Of a stretch of DNA of 64,000 bases, positions 51,508 through 58,603 are shown piece by piece (positions within the stretch are counted from its first letter, which is position 1; each line of letters starts with the position of its first letter). The DNA is from Bacteroidia bacterium. Lineage in GTDB: Bacteria; Bacteroidota; Bacteroidia; Cytophagales; Cyclobacteriaceae. The notes below the pieces were generated by a model. The model was not told the DNA's origin, made no database searches, and was given only the letters and a program-made list of their open reading frames with translations. Both the position numbers and the translations under genes were made by a program. The stretch is from contig JAUIAO010000007.1 of NCBI GenBank assembly GCA_030425425.1, forward strand, positions 1 to 64,000. Direction: 5' to 3'.

Positions 51508-51595
51508 CATACAAATAAAGCGTCTGGTCATATATGATGAAGATTTTATAGTTTTAAAACTGATTAACTATTCAATAAACCACTAGCATCCCAAC

Positions 51596-53377
51596 ATGTC
51601 CACCACCACCATTGCGATTCTTCCTTTCGTAAATATGAGTTCTGATGAAGAGAACGAGTATTTCTGCGATGGAATGACCGAAGAAATCATCAATGCCTTA
51701 GCCAAAATTGATCACTTAAAAGTTACGTCCAGAACATCATCGTTTTTCTTCAAAGGCAAAAACATGCCTATACAGCAGGTGGCAGAAGAACTGAATGTGG
51801 AAGTAATCCTGGAAGGAAGTATCAGAAAAGGAGGAAATCAGGTGAGGATCACGGCGCAGTTGATACAGGCGGCAGATGATTTTCATTTTTGGTCAGAGAC
51901 GTGGGATCGCAAACTGGAAAATGTATTTGAAGTTCAAGATGAAATTAGTCTTGAAATCGCTTCGAAGGTAAGGGAGCAATTTGGTCACTTTGAAATTTCC
52001 GAACACCTTGTTACGCCTCAAACCACAAATATCGATGCATATCAGCTTTCTCTGAAAGCGCGTCATCTTTTCAATAAATGGAACCCTGAAGATGTGAAAA
52101 CATCGATCTCCATGTTTGAGGAAGTCATCAAAATGGATCCGAAGCATACCGAGTCTTATGTTGGGTTGGCGGATGCCTATAGCTTTATGGCCACAACGAC
52201 TTTCATGCCACCAGAAGTGGCCTGGCCGAAATCAGTGGAATACACACACATCGCCTATGAATTGGATCCGAAAAATGCGGGAGTTCATTATTTGCTGGCC
52301 AATCTGGCTTTTTTCCAAGACTGCAATTTCCAGCTGGCGTTCGAACATGGTCTGAGAGCGGTAAAATACAAGCCGAGTTACCCGGAGGCTCAGCAATATC
52401 TAACATTTCTCTACATTCAGGTAGGAGATATGGAGACCGCCAAACACCATTTGCAACTGGCTTTGGGTATTGATCCCTTAAGTCCGGGTACTAAATTTTA
52501 TCTCGGTTATTATCAGTATCGCTCTGGTGATTTTGAAGCTGCTTTGACCACTATGAACAAACTGTTGGATGAAAACCCATTGAATATTCCGGCATTTATT
52601 GTGCGTTTCTATGCTTTGCTGATGCTGGATAGGTGCGAGGAGGTGTTGGAATCAGTAAAAAACACCCCTGAGAGCATTCAGATTCCTGATGAGTTGCTGG
52701 GGGTTGAATGTCTGGCCTATATCAAAATGGGAGATTCGGAAAACCTGGCCAATGCCTTGCCGAGATTAGAATCAGCTGCCAATAACCCAATGTCTTTTCA
52801 GGCACATTCTTATTTGTTTCTGGCCTATATCAATAGTGGACAATTAGATGAGGCTTTTGCTCTTTTGGAAAGAAGCCTCGAAATGAAATCTTCGATCTTC
52901 CTATTGAGCTATTCTGATCCATTGACAGCAAAAGCGCGAAAGGACCCGAGATATCCGCAATTCGAAAGTCGGATTTATGGTACTGAAATACCAAAGGAAG
53001 TCGAAAAGCCGAAAAAGCACGATTTGTTAGAGGCAAATGTGGCTGAAGAATATGTGACGAAAGTGCAATCGTACATGACTTCTGAAAAGGCATTTCTCAA
53101 TCCGGAACTGAACCTTCGTGGACTGGCAGAGCGTTTGGAAATTCATCCGAACCAGCTTTCCTGGGTAATCAATGAAAAAATCGGCAAGCGATTCAATGAG
53201 TTTATCAACCAATACCGAATCAATCATTTCAAGGTATTGGCCAAAGACCCTTCCAATTCTCATATTTCGCTGGTGGGTCTGGCATATGAGAGTGGTTTCA
53301 ACTCTAAAACCGTCTTCAACACTTTCTTTAAAAAGCAGGAGGGCATCACCCCTAGCCAGTTTTTGAAAAGTGTGTGA
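51596..53377 (+). CDS. TolB-like / TPR / AraC-type one-component regulator
   Basis: 593 residues. A FlgO/TolB-like domain (1-115; IAILPFVNMSSDEENEYFCDGMTEEI, then VILEGSIRKGGNQVRIT) is followed by about six TPR units (about 155-460; AYSLSLKARHLFNKWNPED-type pairs). A C-terminal AraC-type helix-turn-helix (about 490-590) has NLRGLAERLEIHPNQLSWVINEKIG and GFNSKTVFNTFFKKQEGITP. No membrane segment. The combination is known in Bacteroidota adenylate-cyclase-like regulators but usually with a membrane helix. It starts divergently from the NUDIX gene, so a target nearby is possible. Confidence 0.88.
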   Translation: MSTTTIAILPFVNMSSDEENEYFCDGMTEEIINALAKIDHLKVTSRTSSFFFKGKNMPIQQVAEELNVEVILEGSIRKGGNQVRITAQLIQAADDFHFWSETWDRKLENVFEVQDEISLEIASKVREQFGHFEISEHLVTPQTTNIDAYQLSLKARHLFNKWNPEDVKTSISMFEEVIKMDPKHTESYVGLADAYSFMATTTFMPPEVAWPKSVEYTHIAYELDPKNAGVHYLLANLAFFQDCNFQLAFEHGLRAVKYKPSYPEAQQYLTFLYIQVGDMETAKHHLQLALGIDPLSPGTKFYLGYYQYRSGDFEAALTTMNKLLDENPLNIPAFIVRFYALLMLDRCEEVLESVKNTPESIQIPDELLGVECLAYIKMGDSENLANALPRLESAANNPMSFQAHSYLFLAYINSGQLDEAFALLERSLEMKSSIFLLSYSDPLTAKARKDPRYPQFESRIYGTEIPKEVEKPKKHDLLEANVAEEYVTKVQSYMTSEKAFLNPELNLRGLAERLEIHPNQLSWVINEKIGKRFNEFINQYRINHFKVLAKDPSNSHISLVGLAYESGFNSKTVFNTFFKKQEGITPSQFLKSV

Positions 53378-53750
53378 TAATCTTTCTTTCTAATAATTGG
53401 TCCTACTTTGTCATCTTAGAAAATCTATTTGGATAACCCCGACCCTAAAGGGAGTCAAATTGATTTTCGTCTTTCCTTTTATGAATAAAAGGCGCCCAGC
53501 CCGGGGGTAAAAAAGGTGAAGATGACAAAGTAGAATTAGTATAAAATCAACTTTTAACCCCACCCATCCTTCGGAACGCCGAACCGCCCTTATAAAGGGG
53601 AGGAGCACGGCGAGTGGTGCCTTTAGGCGGAGGAGTTTCCGTTCGAATTTGTAAATCGGAACTCCTTACATTTTTATCAGAACACAGACGTACTGTATTG
53701 CCATTTCATTTGCATCATAATCATTTGAAAAAACTCAAAACGAAAAGATC
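53378..53750. other. intergenic region with repeats and no gene
   Basis: 373 bp: the MITE-like element (53403-53533), then GC-richer sequence with CCCTTATAAAGGG (53587-53599) and a row of short GGAGGA-type blocks, then about 100 bp of plain sequence up to the ATG at 53751. No frame here is convincing. Confidence 0.7.
53403..53533. mobile_element. MITE-like element with 15-bp terminal inverted repeats
   Basis: CTACTTTGTCATCTT (53403-53417) and AAGATGACAAAGTAG (53519-53533) are perfect 15-bp inverted repeats bounding 131 bp. A fully symmetric CCTTTTATGAATAAAAGG (53475-53492) lies inside. There is no coding frame, so transposition would need an enzyme elsewhere. The right end and flank resemble 108-132 of this window. 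Confidence 0.7.
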
Positions 53751-54737
53751 ATGAATGCTCAAAAAATGAAAGCTATTGTCGCGACAGGTTACGGTTCGCC
53801 GGAAGTATTACAATTACAAGAAGTTGATAAACCTACTCCCTCACCTACTCAGGTATTGGTAAAAGTAGAAGCCACATCAGTCACTACTGCTGATGGAATG
53901 ATGAGAACAGGAACTCCATACATCGGGAGATTATTTATCGGATTGACAAAACCAAAGAAACCAATACCAGGAACAGGATTTGCCGGAGTAGTAGAATCTG
54001 TTGGAAATGAGGTTACTCAATATAAGGCAGGAGATCGCGTATTCGGTGAAACAAAGATGAATTTCTGTGCCAATGCCGAGTATTTGGTAGCGGAAGAAGC
54101 TGGCGTAATGCTTCACATGCCGGAATCAATGAAATATCAGGAAGCGGCGGTTTACTGTGATGGACACCTTACTTCTATCAACTTTTTGAAAGAATTGGCT
54201 CAAGTGAAGCCGGGTCAAAAAGTATTGATTAATGGAGCTTCGGGAAGCTTAGGAACATCAGCGGTTCAGTTGGCAAAATATTTCGGAGCGCATGTAACTG
54301 GAGTTTGCAGTACCACCAATGTAGGCCTAGTGAAATCATTGGGCGCTGATGCGGTGATCGATTACAAAACCACAGACTTCACAAAATCGGAAAACAAATA
54401 CGATATCATCTATGACACCATTGGCAAAAGTTCATTTGGAGCATGCAAGGAAACACTTGCTGAGGAAGGTCAGTATATCACACCGGTTCTAAAGCTTTCC
54501 GTTTTGGGTGAAATGATCCTATCCTCTATTAAGGGTAAAAAGAGAGTAAAATTCGAAGCGACAGGATCGCGCAAAGCAGATTACTTGAGAAACTTGTTAC
54601 AGGAATTGGTTGAAATTTTCAAATCAGGCCAACTACAGACAATCATTGACAGACAGTATCCATTGTCCAAAGTAGCTGAAGCTCACCAATACATTGGCGA
54701 AGGTCACAAAAAGGGAAATGTCATTGCTTTCAACTGA
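53751..54737 (+). CDS. zinc-independent MDR (quinone oxidoreductase-like) dehydrogenase
   Basis: 328 residues. GroES-like N-terminal domain with MKAIVATGYGSPEVLQLQEV, followed by a nucleotide domain with LINGASGSLGTSAVQLAK (GxGxxG-like AxGxxG). It has no zinc-binding cysteine cluster, so it belongs to the quinone-oxidoreductase/enoyl-reductase side of the MDR superfamily. NADPH is likely. Start MNAQKMKA; the second Met is also possible. Ends near a perfect inverted repeat at 54764. Confidence 0.9.
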   Translation: MNAQKMKAIVATGYGSPEVLQLQEVDKPTPSPTQVLVKVEATSVTTADGMMRTGTPYIGRLFIGLTKPKKPIPGTGFAGVVESVGNEVTQYKAGDRVFGETKMNFCANAEYLVAEEAGVMLHMPESMKYQEAAVYCDGHLTSINFLKELAQVKPGQKVLINGASGSLGTSAVQLAKYFGAHVTGVCSTTNVGLVKSLGADAVIDYKTTDFTKSENKYDIIYDTIGKSSFGACKETLAEEGQYITPVLKLSVLGEMILSSIKGKKRVKFEATGSRKADYLRNLLQELVEIFKSGQLQTIIDRQYPLSKVAEAHQYIGEGHKKGNVIAFN

Positions 54738-54763
54738 ACACAATCATTGTGTGGCAAAAAGTA

Positions 54764-54791
54764 GGTACCAGATTGATGTCAATCTGGTACC
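54764..54791. repeat. perfect inverted repeat after the MDR gene
   Basis: GGTACCAGATTGA and TCAATCTGGTACC (13 bp) with a 2-base centre. No T-run follows, so a terminator role for the plus-strand gene is possible but not certain. Confidence 0.55.
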
Positions 54792-54870
54792 ATTGATAAT
54801 TAACTTCCTTATAGTATAAAACCAGCATTTTGTTGAAAATTGGTTTCCAGAGGATTTAGGTTCTCAACAA

Positions 54871-54890
54871 AAACCCCGGATTATCCGGGT
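54871..54890 (-). terminator. terminator of the QorB-like gene
   Basis: On the minus strand CCCGG-ATAAT-CCGGG is followed by GTTTTTG, a short GC-rich hairpin and T-run just after the gene's stop (54919). Confidence 0.7.
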
Positions 54891-54918
54891 AAAGTGGTGC
54901 AAAAATGGTTTCGCTCAC

Positions 54919-55764
54919 TTAAAGTGACGCCAAAGCGTCTTCTACACTTTTCGCTAGAGAAGTAGTAGGTCTTCCGATCAATTGTGATAATTGAGTTCCT
55001 TCATCATACAAATCCCCCTGTGAAGCACTCACATCCCAGTTGGCAATCGCGTCAGCAAACATTTCTGGCAACCCAACTTGCTTCAAAATGGCTGCATAAT
55101 CAGCCTCAGGAAGGTTTTGGTAAGGAATCTTTTTTCCTGTTTGTTTAGAAATCTCAGCGGCAAGCTCCGATAGCGTATAAGCAACATCTCCTGACAGCTC
55201 ATAAACATTTCCTTTGTGGCTCGCATCGCTTACCACTACTGCTGCAGCTTCTGCAAAATCCTTTCTGGCTGATGAAGCAATCTTTCCTTCTCCTGCGCTA
55301 CCCACGAAAGCACCATTCGCAACTGCTCCTCCTATTGATCCTGTATAGTTTTCTGTGTACCAGCCATTGCGAAGCACTGTGAAGTCAATTCCAGATTCGG
55401 CAAGCGCTTTTTCTGTCGCTAAATGCTCGCCAGCCAGGCTGATCGTAGAAGTATCAGCTTTCAAAATGCTGGTATAAACAATCCATTTTACACCTGCAGA
55501 TTTTGCTGCGTCGATCACATTTCCGTGTTGTCTTGCTCGCTGGCCAATTTCATTACTTGAAATCAACAACAAATGATCTATGTCTTCCAAAGATGCAGCA
55601 TCTGCAGATTCATAGTCAAACTTTCTGGTAGCCACGCCAAGGTCAGCACCTTTTTCAGGGTTTCTTACTAAAGCCACAATGTCTTCGGATGGAACAAGAG
55701 TAGATAAATGGCTGATGACAAATCTTCCTAGTTGTCCGGTTGCAGCAGTAACGCCTATTTTCAT
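54919..55764 (-). CDS. qorB: NmrA/QorB-like NAD(P)H:quinone oxidoreductase
   Basis: 281 residues. TAATGQLGRFVI is the NmrA/SDR nucleotide motif near residue 7. SILKADTSTISLAGEHLATEKALAESG and RNGWYTENYTG are characteristic of YtfG/QorB. It reduces quinones with NADPH. The divergent HxlR gene matches the E. coli qorB-qorR arrangement. Cytoplasmic. Expression is probably controlled from the shared gap with its palindrome at 55812. Confidence 0.9.
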   Translation of the reverse strand: MKIGVTAATGQLGRFVISHLSTLVPSEDIVALVRNPEKGADLGVATRKFDYESADAASLEDIDHLLLISSNEIGQRARQHGNVIDAAKSAGVKWIVYTSILKADTSTISLAGEHLATEKALAESGIDFTVLRNGWYTENYTGSIGGAVANGAFVGSAGEGKIASSARKDFAEAAAVVVSDASHKGNVYELSGDVAYTLSELAAEISKQTGKKIPYQNLPEADYAAILKQVGLPEMFADAIANWDVSASQGDLYDEGTQLSQLIGRPTTSLAKSVEDALASL

Positions 55765-55811
55765 TTTATTTCGATTTTGATGTGTTTGAATAATAATTAC
55801 TAATGCATAGT

Positions 55812-55830
55812 TACTTACTTTTGGTAAGTA
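55812..55830. promoter_or_regulatory. palindromic operator over hxlR -7 element
   Basis: TACTTAC-TTTTG-GTAAGTA is a perfect inverted repeat. The -7 element TACTTTTG (55816-55823) for the HxlR gene lies inside it, so binding would shut that promoter. Position between divergent genes suits the HxlR protein as ligand. Confidence 0.62.
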
Positions 55831-55918
55831 TAGTTGTCGTTTTTGCAGGATATTTTTAGCAGAAACCTGGGAGAAAGCGACTTACCTTAAGGTTAGAAAT
55901 GCTGATTATCAATAAGAT

Positions 55919-56293
55919 ATGAGAGAAGAAATTTTAAAAAAATTTGAGGACGCGGATAACTGTCCTGTTAGAAATGTATTGGATCGGATAGGAGACAAGT
56001 GGTCGATGCTTGTGATTTTGGTATTGGAAGAGGGAGAAACCTTGCGTTTCGGAGAGATCCATAAAGTGATTGGCACCATTTCACAGAAAATGCTCACAGT
56101 AACTTTGAAATCTCTGGAGGCAGATGGCCTGGTGAGCAGACAAGTGTATGCACAGATTCCTCCAAAGGTAGAATATGAATTGACCGAGCGAGGTAAATCT
56201 TTGTTGCCGCACCTTCACGGTCTATTAGGCTGGGCCAAGGAAAACCAAATTGAGATCCGATCTTCGAGAGAAGTCTATGCCATGAGCAATTGA
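55919..56293 (+). CDS. HxlR family transcriptional regulator
   Basis: 124 residues, winged helix: NVLDRIGDKWSMLVILVL, GEIHKVIGTISQKMLTVTLKSLEADGLV and a wing YAQIPPKVEYELTERG. Cys15 in NCPVR lies at the position of the sensing Cys in QorR/HypR relatives, which respond to quinones or electrophiles; only this Cys is present, so the sensing chemistry is inferred. Divergent from qorB; likely its regulator. Confidence 0.92.
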   Translation: MREEILKKFEDADNCPVRNVLDRIGDKWSMLVILVLEEGETLRFGEIHKVIGTISQKMLTVTLKSLEADGLVSRQVYAQIPPKVEYELTERGKSLLPHLHGLLGWAKENQIEIRSSREVYAMSN

Positions 56294-56332
56294 TTTCTAG
56301 TTTTGAACGTCACCTTTACCGAATGCTATTTC

Positions 56333-56465
56333 TTCAGATGCTTCGCCTTGGGCTCAGCATGACGACTAATATTTAAACGTCTCTTATAGCAAATGCAAAG
56401 AGTCTCTCGGGATAATGAAATCAATTCACTACTTTGGTCTGATAAACCATTATCAATGAACCGCC
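56333..56465 (+). repeat. repeat family 3, copy F
   Basis: About 133 bp before the first lipoprotein: CAGATGCTTCGCCTTGGGCTC, GCATGACGAC, GAGTCTCT.GGGA, then TCAATTCACTACTTTGGT. Matches copy G (57418-57552) at about 85%. Confidence 0.78.
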
Positions 56466-57409
56466 TTGTTATTTTAAGTTTTGTGTTGTTGGTGAGTTGT
56501 GCCAGGAAACAATATGCCAACTACTATGATTCTGTGATAAATTCATCGGATTCTATTGATACAGAACAGGAAGTCAATTATCTCTCATCAAGGCCTTTTC
56601 AGGTGATTTGGGCTGATTCTGTGCTAAACCTTAGAAGTGGACTATATCTGGAACCCATGGATTATCCTTTAGCTATGGATTCGATTTCCATGACTGAAGA
56701 ATCACACTTGATCTTAGCGCATCACTCTGGTCAGTTTTTAGAATTTGAAGATCCAGATACAATTTCAATTGAAGACATTTCTCATAGGTTTGTTCAAGAA
56801 GATAGCCCGGACCGGATTCCCAATCAAACGAGATTTCAAATCCAAGGATTGTTTTCTGAAAAACCATTAACGATTAAAGAACCTAGTAGAATTCTTCAAG
56901 GAACAACTTTCAAGTGTAACTCTCCAGCTATTGGACTTACTTACCCGCTTTGTACATATGAACATCTAAGTAATTTCTATCCCAGGGTATTCATCTCTTG
57001 GGAGCCTAATTATGAAAATCCCTCAGAATTATATGAGATTATTATAGTCAATATTTTTGACGAAATAGTTGATACTCTTCATGTAACCGGTAACTCGCTT
57101 TGGGTTGACTTTTCGAAATATGACAATTTGGGTTCGTACAAAGCCTTGTACGTTTTAAGGATTGTAGATGCCAATAACCCTGAAATGGATTCAGATTTGT
57201 TTGGGTTCGAGTTATTTGGAATTAGGGAACAATTCTTAGGTAAAACCAGAACCATTCCCGTTCATTTTTTGAAATATGGTTATAAATCAGAGATGTATGG
57301 AGACTTAATTTATGCAGAACAAATGTTCAAGCTATCTGCACTGATTAGTACCAAAAAGGCTTATCAATTCTTCTACGATCAGTTCAGGGTTCGACATGGC
57401 TTGAAATGA
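56456..57409 (+). CDS. lipoprotein of unknown function, paralogue 1
   Basis: 317 residues from the ATG at 56456. MNRLVILSFVLLVSC has a lipobox Cys; the longer frame from 56393 runs into the repeat and has no good signal. Only the start SRPFQVIWADSVLNLRSG and the later IIIVNIFDEIVDTLHVTGNS resemble paralogue 2. The mature part is beta-rich with no family recognised. Probably envelope-anchored. Tandem pair with 57543. Confidence 0.75.
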   Translation: MNRLVILSFVLLVSCARKQYANYYDSVINSSDSIDTEQEVNYLSSRPFQVIWADSVLNLRSGLYLEPMDYPLAMDSISMTEESHLILAHHSGQFLEFEDPDTISIEDISHRFVQEDSPDRIPNQTRFQIQGLFSEKPLTIKEPSRILQGTTFKCNSPAIGLTYPLCTYEHLSNFYPRVFISWEPNYENPSELYEIIIVNIFDEIVDTLHVTGNSLWVDFSKYDNLGSYKALYVLRIVDANNPEMDSDLFGFELFGIREQFLGKTRTIPVHFLKYGYKSEMYGDLIYAEQMFKLSALISTKKAYQFFYDQFRVRHGLK

Positions 57410-57417
57410 AATTTCGT

Positions 57418-57552
57418 CAGATGGTTCGCCTTGAGGCTCAGTATGACGACCAAATTTTTAAACGTCACTCAGAGCGAATGCGAAGAGTCTCTTGGGACAA
57501 ATTGAAATCAATTCACTACTTTGGTTTGATAAACCATTATCAATGAACCGCC
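57418..57552 (+). repeat. repeat family 3, copy G
   Basis: Starts CAGATGGTTCGCCTTGAGGCTC, ends in the paralogue's first codons. More alike to copy F than the lipoproteins are to each other. Confidence 0.78.
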
Positions 57553-58457
57553 TGTTGATTGTATTTTTTGTGTTGTTGGTGAGTTGTTCGCAGAGAATAA
57601 CACCGACTTTCCCATCATATTATGAGAAAGACCCTACGGTTTTAACGCATCCTTTTCAGGTACTTTATGCAGATGGTGTCACCAATGAGAGAACGGGAGA
57701 ACCCATAGAAAACAAAGAATTGCTTCCCGAATGTCAAAAACTCAAAATATCAGAAGAAGGAATTTTGATTGTGGCACATCACACAGGAGCTTTCACTGAA
57801 GTGAGAGGTGTTACTGCGGTTTACGTGAGTGATATTTTGGAAAGTGTCTTAACCAGAATACAGAAATTTGAATCTTCCGATTTGAGTTATCGAATTGATA
57901 CCGATAGACTTTTTATTGATTCTTTTGAAAAGAATATGTTATCGGTAGCGGTTTCGTGTGTACCTACAAATTCAATTCGATTATGCCTGCCTAATGAATT
58001 GGACGTTCCAGCAAACTTTGATGAATTCTGTTTGAACTGGTTTCTAAGAGACACTGTCCAATCGGGAATATATGATGTAATCATTTATAACATCTTTGAT
58101 GAAGAGATTTATAAAACGACCGTATCCGGTAACTCAGCACGCATTAATTTCAATGATTTTAGATATGACATGGGTTTGTACATTTTAGAAGTAAGAGATG
58201 CCAAGGATGAAGATTTGAATTCTAATAAAGTTGGAATCAAGGAATCCGAAAACACATATTATTTCCCGACCCTATGTATAGATGATAATGCCGCGTATGC
58301 TCTGGAAACGGCATATTATACTGAGCAAAACTTTAGCCATTCAAGGTTTTATTATGAGACCATTCTGAATTACTACCAATTAGCCGCAGACCTCTCTGAT
58401 CATCCATTTTATGATCAGATGTTGGAAAACTTCAGAAAACGAAGTGGATTGGAGTAA
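57543..58457 (+). CDS. lipoprotein of unknown function, paralogue 2
   Basis: 304 residues from the ATG at 57543 (a longer frame from 57492 lies in the repeat). MNRLLIVFFVLLVSC is a lipobox signal almost the same as paralogue 1. THPFQVLYADGVTNERTG and YDVIIYNIFDEEIYKTTVSGNSARINF are shared. Differences elsewhere are large, so the pair has diverged while keeping its upstream DNA. Function unknown. Confidence 0.75.
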   Translation: MNRLLIVFFVLLVSCSQRITPTFPSYYEKDPTVLTHPFQVLYADGVTNERTGEPIENKELLPECQKLKISEEGILIVAHHTGAFTEVRGVTAVYVSDILESVLTRIQKFESSDLSYRIDTDRLFIDSFEKNMLSVAVSCVPTNSIRLCLPNELDVPANFDEFCLNWFLRDTVQSGIYDVIIYNIFDEEIYKTTVSGNSARINFNDFRYDMGLYILEVRDAKDEDLNSNKVGIKESENTYYFPTLCIDDNAAYALETAYYTEQNFSHSRFYYETILNYYQLAADLSDHPFYDQMLENFRKRSGLE

Positions 58458-58463
58458 CTATTA

Positions 58464-58537
58464 AAGTCGCTTGGCTTTGCCGAGTGACTGTTATTGATTT
58501 GGCTCAGCCAAATGAATAATTCTTCTCTGGTATCAGC
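58464..58537. repeat. intergenic repeat family 2, copy E
   Basis: AAGTCGCTTGGC-TTT-GCCGAGTGACT, then TTTGGC-TCA-GCCAAA, then TTCTTCTCTGGTATCAG. Copy D at 48552 differs at few positions. The rest of the gap to 58604 shows no gene. Confidence 0.82.
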
Positions 58538-58603
58538 TTAAACAGAAACTCTTCTACAACCGACTACTTCAATAACAGCCACCACCGGTTACCGAATACC
58601 AAT

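Noticed and set aside
53411-53608. 65-residue minus-strand frame
   Set aside because: Runs through the MITE-like inverted repeats and its start lies in repeat sequence.
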